64,000 nt of DNA from Alkalibacillus aidingensis. GTDB lineage: Bacteria; Bacillota; Bacilli; Bacillales; Alkalibacillaceae. This document shows, piece by piece, positions 16,383 to 25,683 of this stretch; within the stretch, counting starts at the first letter, position 1; each line of letters begins with the position of its first letter. The translations under genes were made by a program, and so were the position numbers. The DNA is taken from contig NZ_JABXWU010000002.1 in assembly GCF_014595945.1 (NCBI RefSeq), positions 368,895 through 432,894 of the forward strand, given 5' to 3'. The notes below the pieces were generated by a model. It was given only the letters and a program-made list of their open reading frames with translations. It was not told where the DNA came from and did no database searches.

Positions 16383-17195
16383 TTATGAATTTACTTTTGA
16401 GATTTCTTTGTTCATACTACCACTTTTATAACCCATTAAATCTAACGTGACAAACTTATAACCATAAGAGATTAATTCTCTAGAAATATCCTCATTATAC
16501 TGCATGACTAAATTCATATCGTCTGGCTCGACTTCAATACGAGCAATTTGACCATGAGTTCGTACACGGATTTGCTTTAGTCCTAGGCTCTTTAAATATT
16601 CTTCTGATTTTTCTACTTTCGTTAACTTCGCCTGTGTAATCTCTTCACCGTAAGCAATTCGAGAAGACAGGCAAGCAAATGACGGCTTATTCCAGTTAGG
16701 AATCTTCAAGCTTTTTGATAATTCTCGAATCTCTTCTTTATACAACTCAGCTTCTTGTAATGGGCCACGCACACCATATTCTCTAGCAGCCTGTGTACCT
16801 GGGCGGTGCTCACCCATGTCATCTGCAATCAATCCGTAAACGATATTATTGTAATTCGTTTCTTTTAGAATTGGCAAGACTTCATCAAACAAACCTTTCT
16901 TACAGAAGTAACAACGATTTTTATCATTTTCTTTATACCCTGGTATCGCAAGCTCTGAGGTTTCTAACACTTTATGCCTTGCATTCATCCATTTAGCTAA
17001 TTCAATTGCTTCATTTAGCTCACTCTCTGGATAAGTCTCCGAATCTGCAGTAACGGCTAGTACCTTATCACGGCCTAACTCATCGATTGCAACCTTTAGT
17101 AGAAATGTACTATCTACCCCACCAGAAAAAGCAACAACAACACTATCCATTTCTCGTAAAATTTCCTTTAGTCTATTCATTTTGTCTTGCATCAT
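16383..17195 (-). CDS. larE: LarE, ATP-dependent sulfur transferase for the nickel-pincer cofactor
   Basis: 270 residues. The PP-loop SGGVDS (residues 24-29) binds ATP. Cysteines are at 95 and 98 in RCYFCK and at 175 in ACLSSR. Cys175 matches the sacrificial cysteine (Cys176) of Lactobacillus LarE. A three-cysteine pattern is known in LarE proteins that use an iron-sulfur cluster to deliver sulfur without being consumed, so that type is possible here. LarE converts the two carboxylates made by LarB to thiocarboxylates. AGGAGGT lies 5 bases before ATG 17195; the second ATG is also usable. Confidence 0.95.
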   Translation of the reverse strand: MMQDKMNRLKEILREMDSVVVAFSGGVDSTFLLKVAIDELGRDKVLAVTADSETYPESELNEAIELAKWMNARHKVLETSELAIPGYKENDKNRCYFCKKGLFDEVLPILKETNYNNIVYGLIADDMGEHRPGTQAAREYGVRGPLQEAELYKEEIRELSKSLKIPNWNKPSFACLSSRIAYGEEITQAKLTKVEKSEEYLKSLGLKQIRVRTHGQIARIEVEPDDMNLVMQYNEDISRELISYGYKFVTLDLMGYKSGSMNKEISKVNS

Positions 17196-17215
17196 TATGA
17201 CCTCCTAAAATGTAG

Positions 17216-18256
17216 TTAACCTCTTATATGATTTTTGGAAGTATAGGAGATTAAAAAAGGTAAAAGTAAATAAATTGTCAGCAGTCGAACTGTTTGTAAG
17301 GCTGCTATAATCGAAGGGTCCAAGTTAAGAGCGAATGCTGTGGACGACATTTCTGCTGCACCTGCTGGAACAGTACCGAGTAAACTGCTTGAATATTTCA
17401 AATCAGACATGATTGAGAATATAAAGGCAATAAACAAGCTCGCCATAAATAGTAAAAATAACGTGACAGCTGCAACGATACCTATCTGTTTCAATTGCTT
17501 AAATGTATCTAAATCAAACTTTTGACCAATAATTGTTCCAATGATAACTTGTCCGATAATGAATAACAAGTTAGACGTGGCAGCTATATCGATTAGATAT
17601 TGATTCACGACAAATGCAAGTAGCATACCATAAATTAGTGGTCCTACTGGTATCTTCACAATTCTAGCTAAAAATATGGATCCAACTATAATAAAAACTA
17701 TAACGAGAATTTGCACAAAATCCAAATTAAAATTATTATTCCAAATATTTTCACTACTTCTTGTTACATTGATTCGTGAGACACCAATTATTAACGGAAT
17801 GGACAACACGAATAGAAATATCCTAGCTGTGTGAAACGAAGCCACAATTCTTTCATCTGCACCTGCTTCTTTACTTGTACCAATTACCTCCGAAGCCCCT
17901 CCTGGAATGCAACAAAATAGAGCTGTTTTATAATCCAAGTTCGAATACTTAAATAATAACTTACATAAAGCAATTGCAAGGATCAGTGTCAAAGGAATAC
18001 TTATAAACAGTGGAATCAAATAGCTTTTAAATGAAACAAAAAAACTGGTATCAATTTTCAAACCGATACTGGCCCCTATAACCGTTAAGCCTAACCTAAA
18101 TATGACATCTGTCTTCTCTATACCTCCGAAGGTTAACGTGAAAATAATCCCTGCAACAACGGCACCAATCAACCAGCCTGCAGGGACATTTAAATTATAA
18201 AATAGGGCACCAACTAATAGTCCAAATATAAGAATGGCTATTTTTTTGTACTGCAT
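17216..18256 (-). CDS. AbrB-family integral membrane protein
   Basis: 346 residues with about ten to eleven membrane segments in two similar halves, each with a Pro-Gly-Gly/Ala-Ala-Glu turn (CCIPGGASEV and GTVPAGAAEMS). This is the AbrB membrane-protein family, named in databases as AbrB-duplication or putative ammonia monooxygenase. It is not the AbrB DNA-binding regulator. The function is not firmly known; members often lie beside tripartite tricarboxylate transporters, and a permease or regulator of transport is likely. AAGGGT precedes ATG 18256, and the gene sits 15 bases after the DUF4387 gene. Confidence 0.82.
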   Translation of the reverse strand: MQYKKIAILIFGLLVGALFYNLNVPAGWLIGAVVAGIIFTLTFGGIEKTDVIFRLGLTVIGASIGLKIDTSFFVSFKSYLIPLFISIPLTLILAIALCKLLFKYSNLDYKTALFCCIPGGASEVIGTSKEAGADERIVASFHTARIFLFVLSIPLIIGVSRINVTRSSENIWNNNFNLDFVQILVIVFIIVGSIFLARIVKIPVGPLIYGMLLAFVVNQYLIDIAATSNLLFIIGQVIIGTIIGQKFDLDTFKQLKQIGIVAAVTLFLLFMASLFIAFIFSIMSDLKYSSSLLGTVPAGAAEMSSTAFALNLDPSIIAALQTVRLLTIYLLLPFLISYTSKNHIRG

Positions 18257-18271
18257 ATTTTACCCTTCTTT

Positions 18272-18574
18272 TTATATATTTAAATTGACTAAAGGACCGT
18301 GTTGTTGACCACCGAAAACATCAGTATCTCCAAAGCTGCCTGAGGTGACTAACCTTCCAAATGATATTTTAATTGCATTAATCTCAGGACAATGGATAAG
18401 GTGAATCTCACCTTTCTCTATCCCATATAACTCTGAAATAGATTCCTTGGTAATCTTATTCGAGTTAATCACGCGTTCATAGTGTTCTTTACTTTTTAAA
18501 ATGATATCGATTGTCAACATAAATGGTCCTGCATTTTTGGATCGTATGAGTTTTGCTAAGTCTCCTAACTTCAT
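18272..18574 (-). CDS. DUF4387 protein
   Basis: 100 residues, matching the DUF4387 family in length and in the block GSFGDTDVFGGQQHGPL. Its ATG overlaps the atuA stop in an ATGA junction, so the two proteins are translationally coupled. DUF4387 is regularly paired with, or fused to, AtuA/DUF1446 proteins, which suggests that the two form one enzyme. No catalytic role has been established that I know of. Confidence 0.85.
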   Translation of the reverse strand: MKLGDLAKLIRSKNAGPFMLTIDIILKSKEHYERVINSNKITKESISELYGIEKGEIHLIHCPEINAIKISFGRLVTSGSFGDTDVFGGQQHGPLVNLNI

Positions 18575-19950
18575 ATTACCCCACCTTGTAGATCCTGATA
18601 TTCTATCGGAAAAAGCTCAAACGGGTCGTCTAATTCAAGTACGTGGTTTAATGCGAAACTATAAGCCACTCCTCCATCAAAATCTGGTGGAGAGTATGGA
18701 AAAGCTAATTGACTAACTAACCCCGACCACTCATCTATTGGGTGGTGTAAAACGGTATGCCAAGCAATTGACATAACTGATTGACTTAATTCAGGTGTTT
18801 CTGCCTTCACTTCCATCAAAAGCCCAACTTCATGCATCGACTCACCTTCTGGCTCTAATTTTCCCATCACACCAGATTGACCATATGTTCTAAAGTTAAT
18901 ATCATAGTGTTTTTGGTCAATGTCTAAGCTTTCTTTCGCCTTCTTCTGGATAACTTGCTTAACATCAATTAAAAACTCATCCAGCTGTTTTAAAACAAAC
19001 GGATCACGAATACCTCCTATACAAATTCTTCTAAAGCCATCAACTTTAACCCCTTCCAGTCTCACAGTGTACTGGTCAGAATGCACCATGTGACTATTGC
19101 TAATCTTGACACTACGCTCACCTAACTGCTCGTAATGAGAATCCGTAGTATCAATCATTCCGGACGGCTCATATAACTGATAGGGATCGGTATTTTCATA
19201 TAAAAAGTGCGAAAGCACACTCACAGGTGTACACTTCATCTGTGGATTCGGTGGTTCAATAACAAAGTGGTCATCATATATCCAAGCAAACATGCTATCT
19301 GGATGGAGTCTTTTCTCCACACACCCAGCTCCACACTCTAAAATCTTTGACGCGTGCCAAACAACCCCGTTATCAACTCCTTCTTTTAAAGGAACCGCTG
19401 AAAAAATTGATGTATCACTAGACCGACCGGCAATAATAACATCTGCTCCATGTTCCAAGGCTCGAATCATAGGTTCAGGCCCCATTTGCGCTACTGTTTT
19501 TGATAAATTTCCAAAAGTACTTTCGTTAATCTCAGGAGCATTTTCAAGTGGCTTAATTTTACCATTATTATAATACTGGATAAGTCTTTCGTTAGTTATT
19601 TCAGAATAGATCTTTGCAAGTTTAAAAGATAACCCTTCTTCTGCACTTATTTCTTCAACTATTTCAGTCGTCCAATCTACTGATTGATTACTTCCTGAAG
19701 TTCCTGCTGATCCAACTATGACAGGAATATCACTAGATATACCTCCTTGAATCATGATTTTCAAATCCCTTTTTACCGCTTCCCTTGAGCTCATCGGTGT
19801 ATCAGTCGCCAAATAATACGGCCCTGGATCACTAGAGCCAGCATCACAACCAATCACGTCTGGTTGTTGCTCTAAAGCACGATTGAAAGATTTCTCCGAA
19901 AAACCTGTTCCTAACATACCTGTTGCTGCTAGTACTTTAATTGGCTTCAT
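18571..19950 (-). CDS. AtuA-family (DUF1446) protein
   Basis: 459 residues. It begins VLAATGMLGTGFSEKSF and contains GCDAGSSDPGPYYLA and VIIAGRSSDTSIFSAVP, all typical of the AtuA/DUF1446 family. AtuA was found in acyclic terpene (citronellol) use in Pseudomonas, where its step is uncertain; many members occur in hydroxy-acid clusters without terpene genes, as here. ATG 19950 follows AAAGGTGG; TTG 19953 is also possible. With DUF4387 it probably forms a two-part enzyme acting on the imported acid. The sequence does not tell the reaction. Confidence 0.87.
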   Translation of the reverse strand: MKPIKVLAATGMLGTGFSEKSFNRALEQQPDVIGCDAGSSDPGPYYLATDTPMSSREAVKRDLKIMIQGGISSDIPVIVGSAGTSGSNQSVDWTTEIVEEISAEEGLSFKLAKIYSEITNERLIQYYNNGKIKPLENAPEINESTFGNLSKTVAQMGPEPMIRALEHGADVIIAGRSSDTSIFSAVPLKEGVDNGVVWHASKILECGAGCVEKRLHPDSMFAWIYDDHFVIEPPNPQMKCTPVSVLSHFLYENTDPYQLYEPSGMIDTTDSHYEQLGERSVKISNSHMVHSDQYTVRLEGVKVDGFRRICIGGIRDPFVLKQLDEFLIDVKQVIQKKAKESLDIDQKHYDINFRTYGQSGVMGKLEPEGESMHEVGLLMEVKAETPELSQSVMSIAWHTVLHHPIDEWSGLVSQLAFPYSPPDFDGGVAYSFALNHVLELDDPFELFPIEYQDLQGGVI

Positions 19951-19966
19951 CAAATAACACCACCTT

Positions 19967-20401
19967 TTAAAATAACCATCCTGTCGGCCATTGAATATTC
20001 ATAAATGTTGAAATGACGTACAATAAACCTATAACGATACCAATAGAGATTAAAATCTTCCATAACTTAAATTTAGTTTCTAACCATAAGAATGAACCTA
20101 AAAATATAATTGTTGCCGAAATAAATCCAAATGAGACTATCAACAACATATACCCAATAATCCATCCTATATAAATGAATGATTTAATAGGGAGTTGATC
20201 TACTTCACCATCTTCAGATTTTTTTCTATAGTCTTTTAACTGTAGAATCAAATCAATAACTGCAAGAATTAGTGCCCCAATAGCAATCGTATAAGGGAAG
20301 TATCTTGCTAGGTCTTGAAACCCACTTGCTTCAAAAATTAAATATGAGAAAACGGCAATCATAAACAATGAAAATAATATAGATATCTTTTTTCTATCCA
20401 T
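19967..20401 (-). CDS. tctB: TctB, small membrane subunit of tripartite tricarboxylate transporter
   Basis: 144 residues with four membrane segments, as in TctB. ATG 20401 follows AGGAGG by 8 bases and overlaps the tctA stop by 8 bases. Sequence is poorly conserved in TctB, so the call rests on size, topology and position directly after tctA. It assists the TctA permease in proton- or sodium-driven uptake of carboxylic acids delivered by TctC. Confidence 0.88.
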   Translation of the reverse strand: MDRKKISILFSLFMIAVFSYLIFEASGFQDLARYFPYTIAIGALILAVIDLILQLKDYRKKSEDGEVDQLPIKSFIYIGWIIGYMLLIVSFGFISATIIFLGSFLWLETKFKLWKILISIGIVIGLLYVISTFMNIQWPTGWLF

Positions 20402-21884
20402 GATCACCACCTCCTGCCATCCTGTTACTTCTCCTCTTCATGTGCGTTCCAGACACAATTATGAGAATAGTTATGACTCCAATCACTAATACCATAGGTC
20501 TGCTTAACCATTCGAATCCATATCGTGACATAGAAAGATGTAAATACCTTTCCGCAGAAGTTGCTAATACAAAACCAACTAACAAGGGCGCTCTTGGCCA
20601 ATCCAAATGCTTCATGAACCACCCAATGATCCCAATTAAAATAAAGATCAAAAAGTCTCCCCAATGTCTAGTGCTTTGGTAAGCTCCAACCATCATGATG
20701 ATTAACAAAAAAGGTACTAACTTATCAGCAGAAATCAAACTTATTTTAGCTACATGTTTCGCAACTAATAAACAGACAATAGCACCAAATACACTTGCTA
20801 ATGCTAGAGTCCAAACAATTGTTAAGGTCACATCCAGATCACTTGTTAACATACTTGGTCCAGAACTAACACCTAACAAAATTAAACCACCAAGTAAGAT
20901 CGCCGTAGTACCACTTCCTGGAATACCAAATAGGATAGTCGGAATTAAAGTACCACCTTCCTTGGCATTATTGGCACTTTCAGGAGCAATAACTCCTCTA
21001 ATATCTCCCTTACCAAAGTTCTCATTGTTCTTACTCGTTTGTTTGGCTACACCATAGCTAATCCAGTCAACGACACTACCACCTAACCCTGGTATAAACC
21101 CAACAAAAGAACCAATCAATGAACTTCTAAAAATTAACCACTTATGCTTTATAGCATCCTTAATACCTTGTAAACGGCTCCCTTCTAGTTTACTAGATGA
21201 AGCAATGCTTCTTTTTTGAGTTAAAAGATCGATCATCTCTGGTAATGCAAATAAACCAAGCGCTAAGACCGTTAGTGGGATTCCATTAAATAGATAAATC
21301 CACTCAAACGTAAAACGGTATTCAGCAGTCGCAGGAGCACCACCAACTGTTCCTAATAACATTCCTGTAGCACCTGCTAAAAGTCCTTTGATAGCAGAAT
21401 TACCTGCCAAAATGCCAACCATGCTCAGACCTAATACAGAAAGCATAAATAATTCTGGTGACCCAAACATCAAAACAATTGGACGACCAATTGGAATAGC
21501 AAAAAACATAATAACTGCACCTATTATTCCACCAATAATTGATGAAAAAAATGCGGCTCCCAATGCCCTTGATGCCTCACCCCGTTGTGCTAAAGGATAA
21601 CCATCCATTATTGTAGCTTGAGACCCTGAGGACCCAGGCACACCTAATAGTACTGCTGGGAAGGTATCAGCTGTATGTATAACGGCAACCATACCCATCA
21701 ATAAGGCTATTCCAGAGTATGGATCCATTCCAAAAATGAATGGTAAAAGTAATGACATACCAACTGGACCACCTAAACCAGGTAAGAAGCCAATCGTTAC
21801 TCCTACTAAAATACCGATAAAAATAAAGACAACTCTAGAAGGATCAAGGACTATAAACAAAGCGTCTAAAGCAGCCTCTAGCAT
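20394..21884 (-). CDS. tctA: TctA, large permease of tripartite tricarboxylate transporter
   Basis: 496 residues with about twelve membrane segments. The two conserved TctA motifs are GFLPGLGGPVGMSLLLPF near residue 30 and FIPGLGGSVVDWISYG near residue 265. ATG 21884 is preferred over ATG 21902 because AAGGGTGAT lies 7 bases upstream. TctA carries the substrate across the membrane; citrate and other di- or tricarboxylates are known for the family. A strong hairpin lies between tctC and this gene. Confidence 0.95.
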   Translation of the reverse strand: MLEAALDALFIVLDPSRVVFIFIGILVGVTIGFLPGLGGPVGMSLLLPFIFGMDPYSGIALLMGMVAVIHTADTFPAVLLGVPGSSGSQATIMDGYPLAQRGEASRALGAAFFSSIIGGIIGAVIMFFAIPIGRPIVLMFGSPELFMLSVLGLSMVGILAGNSAIKGLLAGATGMLLGTVGGAPATAEYRFTFEWIYLFNGIPLTVLALGLFALPEMIDLLTQKRSIASSSKLEGSRLQGIKDAIKHKWLIFRSSLIGSFVGFIPGLGGSVVDWISYGVAKQTSKNNENFGKGDIRGVIAPESANNAKEGGTLIPTILFGIPGSGTTAILLGGLILLGVSSGPSMLTSDLDVTLTIVWTLALASVFGAIVCLLVAKHVAKISLISADKLVPFLLIIMMVGAYQSTRHWGDFLIFILIGIIGWFMKHLDWPRAPLLVGFVLATSAERYLHLSMSRYGFEWLSRPMVLVIGVITILIIVSGTHMKRRSNRMAGGGDHG

Positions 21885-21909
21885 GTATACATCACCCTTC
21901 ATATATAAT

Positions 21910-21946
21910 GCGATTGCTACAATATCTATATTCCCGTAGCAATCGC
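21910..21946 (-). other. Perfect hairpin between tctC and tctA
   Basis: GCGATTGCTAC and GTAGCAATCGC form an 11-bp perfect stem around a 15-base loop. No T-run follows, so it is more likely an mRNA-stabilising or processing hairpin that keeps the binding-protein message above the permease message. Confidence 0.7.
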
Positions 21947-21956
21947 ACCAACTCTA

Positions 21957-23087
21957 TTATTCTACCAATCCAGTTACATCATATTCTTCTTTTAAATAAT
22001 TTCTCACCCACTCTAATGTCTCTTCTTCAATACTTGTAAGTGAATCAATTGCACCTTCCAACTCTTCTCCTACTAGTGGATCATAGTTTCCTAGAACTTC
22101 TGCACCTTCAGATTGGAAGTCTTCATCTTGTACTAATTCTGTCGCCGCTTCACCTAAAGCATCGATCGCTTCTTGTGGAGCATCTTCATGAATCCAAACC
22201 GATTTGTGTAAGTTATTAACTACACCTACGAACGCACGATAAGCATCCCATGCTTCGCCAGAGGGCTCTTCACCATACATATCTTCATATACTTCTTTTA
22301 CTGTTGGAATATCAGGAAATGCTGGATCTCTAATAATATCTCCACTCTCATCTGTAAAACCGTATGAGAATAATGGAACTGCGCTACCCTCTTCAACTAG
22401 TGGCGTCACATCACTTTGGAATGCAGTACCACTTTGGTAGTCTAAATTTGTTTCACCTTGTTCAAATGCAACTCTTGAGGCGCCCGCACCTTCATAACCG
22501 AATATAATTTGAATATCGTCTCTTATATCTAAAACTTCAATTGCTAATAAAGTCATTACATCAATACCAGTTGGTGATGTAGCACCTAGCGTCAATTCTT
22601 GGTCTGCATCCTTAATTTCAGCACCTTCTGTAATACCAGTATCAGGTGAAGTATATAAAACTACGCCATTCGGGGTTCCAAGTACAGGCTGTAGCTCTCT
22701 TAAATCATAACGAACTTCTTCTTGACCAATTAAGAAAGGAATCTTAGTTGAAGCACTTGTTGCTAATAGTGAGTAACCATCCGCATCTCTTAAATCAACA
22801 TACTCATTCGCTCCATTGATACTCCCTCCACCTTCTATGTTCTGAACTTGAAAACTAGGCGCTCCTTCTGTATATTCTTGGAAGTAATTCGAAAGGAAGC
22901 GAATTAACGAATCTGTACCCCCTCCTGCACTAAAGGGTACAATTACTTCAACATCATCACCATCATAAAAAGAATCACCATTAGAGGAATTAGCATTACC
23001 TCCATTCCCCTCTTCGTTACAAGCAGCTAAAAAAGTAAAAAGTAAAACTGCTAAACCAACACCTAACATTTTTGATAATTTGCCCAT
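21957..23087 (-). CDS. tctC: TctC-family lipoprotein, substrate-binding subunit
   Basis: 376 residues. The signal peptide ends in a lipobox FLAACNE (Cys23), followed by an Asn/Ser/Gly-rich linker, so the protein is tethered to the outer face of the membrane. The body has the TctC/Bug fold: VIVPFSAGGGTDSLIRFLS binds the carboxylate and GATSPTGIDVMTLLA is a second family block. I chose ATG 23087 (AGGGGG 9 bases upstream); the frame extends back 28 codons into the larA-like gene without a ribosome site. It supplies substrate to TctAB. Confidence 0.95.
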   Translation of the reverse strand: MGKLSKMLGVGLAVLLFTFLAACNEEGNGGNANSSNGDSFYDGDDVEVIVPFSAGGGTDSLIRFLSNYFQEYTEGAPSFQVQNIEGGGSINGANEYVDLRDADGYSLLATSASTKIPFLIGQEEVRYDLRELQPVLGTPNGVVLYTSPDTGITEGAEIKDADQELTLGATSPTGIDVMTLLAIEVLDIRDDIQIIFGYEGAGASRVAFEQGETNLDYQSGTAFQSDVTPLVEEGSAVPLFSYGFTDESGDIIRDPAFPDIPTVKEVYEDMYGEEPSGEAWDAYRAFVGVVNNLHKSVWIHEDAPQEAIDALGEAATELVQDEDFQSEGAEVLGNYDPLVGEELEGAIDSLTSIEEETLEWVRNYLKEEYDVTGLVE

Positions 23088-23106
23088 GTTTAATTTCCCC
23101 CTATAA

Positions 23107-24366
23107 TTATATTGGTTGTGGTATACAATCCACTGCATAAGGTATTGCAAGCTTTTTATTATCCTCACCAATTATTTCCTCTGCTTGATCAATTGCTTCA
23201 TCCAGTGTCTTCGCATATTTGAAAAACATATCTTCCACTAACTCTTTTTCAATATTTGGATTGACTAAGATAATTTCATAATGTTTCAACGCCCTTGCTA
23301 ACATAAATGCTTTTGATGAATGGTCAGGAGTAAAGCCAACTTTCTCAAATGCATCAATAACATCTTGTGGTTGGGCAGCATCTTGAAGCCATTTGGCAAA
23401 TTTGCCGACGCCATCTCTGCACTCAGCGACCAGTATGATGACTCCACCTTCTTTTGTAACTACTTCAGCTGGTGGCATCGCCTTTTGCGATTGATGTAAG
23501 TCAAAATCTTTAGGATAACCACCAGGGCTAGTTACTACGATGTCGTATCTTTCAGGTACTTTCACCTTCCAACTCTCATCACAAATTCTTACACCTTCTT
23601 CGTGGGCTCCCTCTAATTCACCTGCTACTACAGAAACAATTTCTTTTCGGCTATTCTTCACTACATTTATAATGAAATCAACGCCAACTTTTTTCGCAGC
23701 CTCCAGTGATTCTTCATGGAAAGGGTTATCATCTAATTGTCCCATGATTGGACTATAAGATCTTATTGGGAATGAGTGGTGCCTCTTTAGTGCATCAATT
23801 CCTGCTACTCCAGGCATAATACTTTTCCTCCCACCACTATAACCTGCAGATTGGTGTGGGGTTATTATTCCCGTTAAGATCGTAATATCAGCTTCGGCTA
23901 CTAACTTATTAACTATAATAGGAAGCCCTCGTTTTGTATCTCCTAAGTACACTAAATGCTCTTGATTCTCTGCTTGGTGATTGACGATTTTTATTCGATT
24001 AAACACCTCATCGCCAACCATACCCCTTAATTCATCATCAGTATTAGGACGGTGATTACCAAGAGCAACAAGTAATGTTACTTGTTCATCTTGAACACCT
24101 ACTTTTTCTAATTGTTTGAGCATTTCCTCCACAAATAAGTCTGTCGGACTCGGTCTTGTAATATCGTTAATAACAATCACAATAGAATCTTTCCCCCGAC
24201 AGACTTCAAATAGAGGTTGACTATTAATCGGATTCTCTAAACTATCTTTGATTTGCTTTCTTGGATTCTCTAATGCCTCCATATCTGTTGGCATAATTAA
24301 GTCTGCATCATCTAATTTAGTAGATGAAATATATGTTTCCCCAAAAGGAATAGCTATTCTACTCAT
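23107..24366 (-). CDS. LarA-like nickel-pincer racemase/epimerase
   Basis: 419 residues. It has the LarA core: NDITRP near residue 68, GNHRPNT (His105), ITPHQSAGYSGGRKS (His171, Lys181) and HH at 196-197. These match the catalytic and cofactor-binding His108, His174, Lys184 and His200 of Lactobacillus LarA. Members racemise or epimerise 2-hydroxy acids, including lactate, malate, phenyllactate, 2-hydroxyglutarate and gluconate. The gene sits with a tricarboxylate transporter and not with a lactate permease, so lactate is not the likely substrate. It follows the LacI gene by 28 bases, and the cofactor genes larE-larB-larC lie 6 kb downstream in the same direction. Confidence 0.9.
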   Translation of the reverse strand: MSRIAIPFGETYISSTKLDDADLIMPTDMEALENPRKQIKDSLENPINSQPLFEVCRGKDSIVIVINDITRPSPTDLFVEEMLKQLEKVGVQDEQVTLLVALGNHRPNTDDELRGMVGDEVFNRIKIVNHQAENQEHLVYLGDTKRGLPIIVNKLVAEADITILTGIITPHQSAGYSGGRKSIMPGVAGIDALKRHHSFPIRSYSPIMGQLDDNPFHEESLEAAKKVGVDFIINVVKNSRKEIVSVVAGELEGAHEEGVRICDESWKVKVPERYDIVVTSPGGYPKDFDLHQSQKAMPPAEVVTKEGGVIILVAECRDGVGKFAKWLQDAAQPQDVIDAFEKVGFTPDHSSKAFMLARALKHYEIILVNPNIEKELVEDMFFKYAKTLDEAIDQAEEIIGEDNKKLAIPYAVDCIPQPI

Positions 24367-24394
24367 GGAAGTGAAGTCCCCTTTCTAACTGCTA

Positions 24395-25456
24395 CTATTC
24401 TGAGTAAACGCTTTCGTAAAATTTGTCGTAATTAGATTGACTGAACTTAGGCTCCCAATGGCAACCACACGACATTCTATAATTCACCTTACAGGACAGA
24501 ACTTCAACTAAATCGCCTTTCTTTGCACCATCAATTTGTTCAAATAATAATTCAACTGACCTTTCGGCTAACTTATTGATCGGCTGGGCAACTGCTGATA
24601 ATGGTGGGTCCATCAGCGGACTCATGTTTGTATCACTAAATCCAATAATCGATATGTCTGCTGGGCAACTAATTCCCATTTTTTTTAGTTCGAACATAAA
24701 TCCTAGCATCATTGTTGTACCAGTAATGAATACAGAGTCGGGAAAGTAACCTTCAGAAGCTAAATCTCTAACAGCGCTAACTCCTCCCTGAAAGGTAGAA
24801 TAACCTTCAATAACTAAATCATCGTTGTATTCTATACTATTTTCTAATAAAGCTAGTCGGTAACCTTCATGACGTTCTTTACTCAACTGGTTATGTCTTT
24901 CACCAAGTATGATCCCTACCTCTTTTTGATTATGTTTTTGAATCAGATGATTTACCGCTTCATAAGAGGCTTGTTTATTCTCAATAACCACACTGGGCAC
25001 TGAATAACCACTTAGTTGTCTGTTTAGGAAACAAACCGGGAAGCCTTCCGGAATTAAACCTTTTTTAGGAATTTTAGAATTCTTTGACGGAACAATAATA
25101 AGTCCGTCCACCCTATTTGTTAATAGTAACTGAATCTGTTCTTCCTCAATATCTGGGTCATCATTGCTGTTACAGATTAGTACCGAATAACCGTGATTTC
25201 TAGCATACTTTTCTATCTCTCTAAATACGCCCGAATATATTGGATTCTCAATATATGCGACGATTAGCCCTATTGTTTTTGTCTGATTCACCTTCAGACT
25301 CCTCGCAATATTGTTAGGTATATATCCTGTTTCTTCAATTGCGTTGAGCACCTTATCACGGACTTCTTGACTAACAAACTTCGTCTTATTTATCACATGT
25401 GATACTGTTGCGGTTGAAACTTCAGCTCTATTAGCAACATCTTTAATTGTGGCCAA
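24395..25456 (-). CDS. LacI-family transcription regulator
   Basis: 353 residues. The N-terminus TIKDVANRAEVSTATVSHVI is the LacI helix-turn-helix, followed by a hinge and a periplasmic-binding-protein-like effector domain. I chose TTG 25456 because the family begins MATIKDVA and AAAGGTGAT precedes it; GTG 25465 lies inside that ribosome site. Two perfect GTTAAACGTTTAAC palindromes lie upstream at 25483 and 25580 and are the likely operators. It probably represses the cluster until the substrate or an intermediate binds. A short Cys-containing tail (MSCGCHW) is unusual. Confidence 0.93.
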   Translation of the reverse strand: MATIKDVANRAEVSTATVSHVINKTKFVSQEVRDKVLNAIEETGYIPNNIARSLKVNQTKTIGLIVAYIENPIYSGVFREIEKYARNHGYSVLICNSNDDPDIEEEQIQLLLTNRVDGLIIVPSKNSKIPKKGLIPEGFPVCFLNRQLSGYSVPSVVIENKQASYEAVNHLIQKHNQKEVGIILGERHNQLSKERHEGYRLALLENSIEYNDDLVIEGYSTFQGGVSAVRDLASEGYFPDSVFITGTTMMLGFMFELKKMGISCPADISIIGFSDTNMSPLMDPPLSAVAQPINKLAERSVELLFEQIDGAKKGDLVEVLSCKVNYRMSCGCHWEPKFSQSNYDKFYESVYSE

Positions 25457-25482
25457 CAAAATCACCTTTTCATAGTTTCATC

Positions 25483-25498
25483 AGTTAAACGTTTAACT
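25483..25498. promoter_or_regulatory. LacI-type operator 1
   Basis: Perfect 16-bp palindrome AGTTAAACGTTTAACT, 27 bases upstream of the regulator start. It has the central CpG dyad of LacI-family operators. Confidence 0.85.
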
Positions 25499-25579
25499 AT
25501 CGTTCAAAAAACCTAGCGCTACAATATTGAAGCTTTTAATAACAAATATGTGTAAATGAACACAAAACTTATATACTTT

Positions 25580-25593
25580 GTTAAACGTTTAAC
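25580..25593. promoter_or_regulatory. LacI-type operator 2
   Basis: Perfect 14-bp palindrome GTTAAACGTTTAAC. Its centre is 96 bp from operator 1, about nine helical turns, so a repression loop is possible. It lies between the regulator and the RraA-like gene. Confidence 0.85.
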
Positions 25594-25683
25594 TACTAAT
25601 AGCAATATTCAATATTTTCTTAATATTATCACTGCGCCATTTCTTTGTAAACCCTTTCATACGAAATATTTTGAAAAGTTAAA

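Noticed and set aside
23107..24366. Calling the LarA-like gene a lactate racemase
   Set aside because: Catalytic residues fit the whole superfamily, which acts on many 2-hydroxy acids; transporter and neighbours favour a carboxylic acid other than lactate.
24398..24416. cre-like GTAAACGCTTTCGT at the end of the LacI gene
   Set aside because: Several mismatches to the consensus and location at the 3' end of the gene; could regulate larA but too weak to list as a site.
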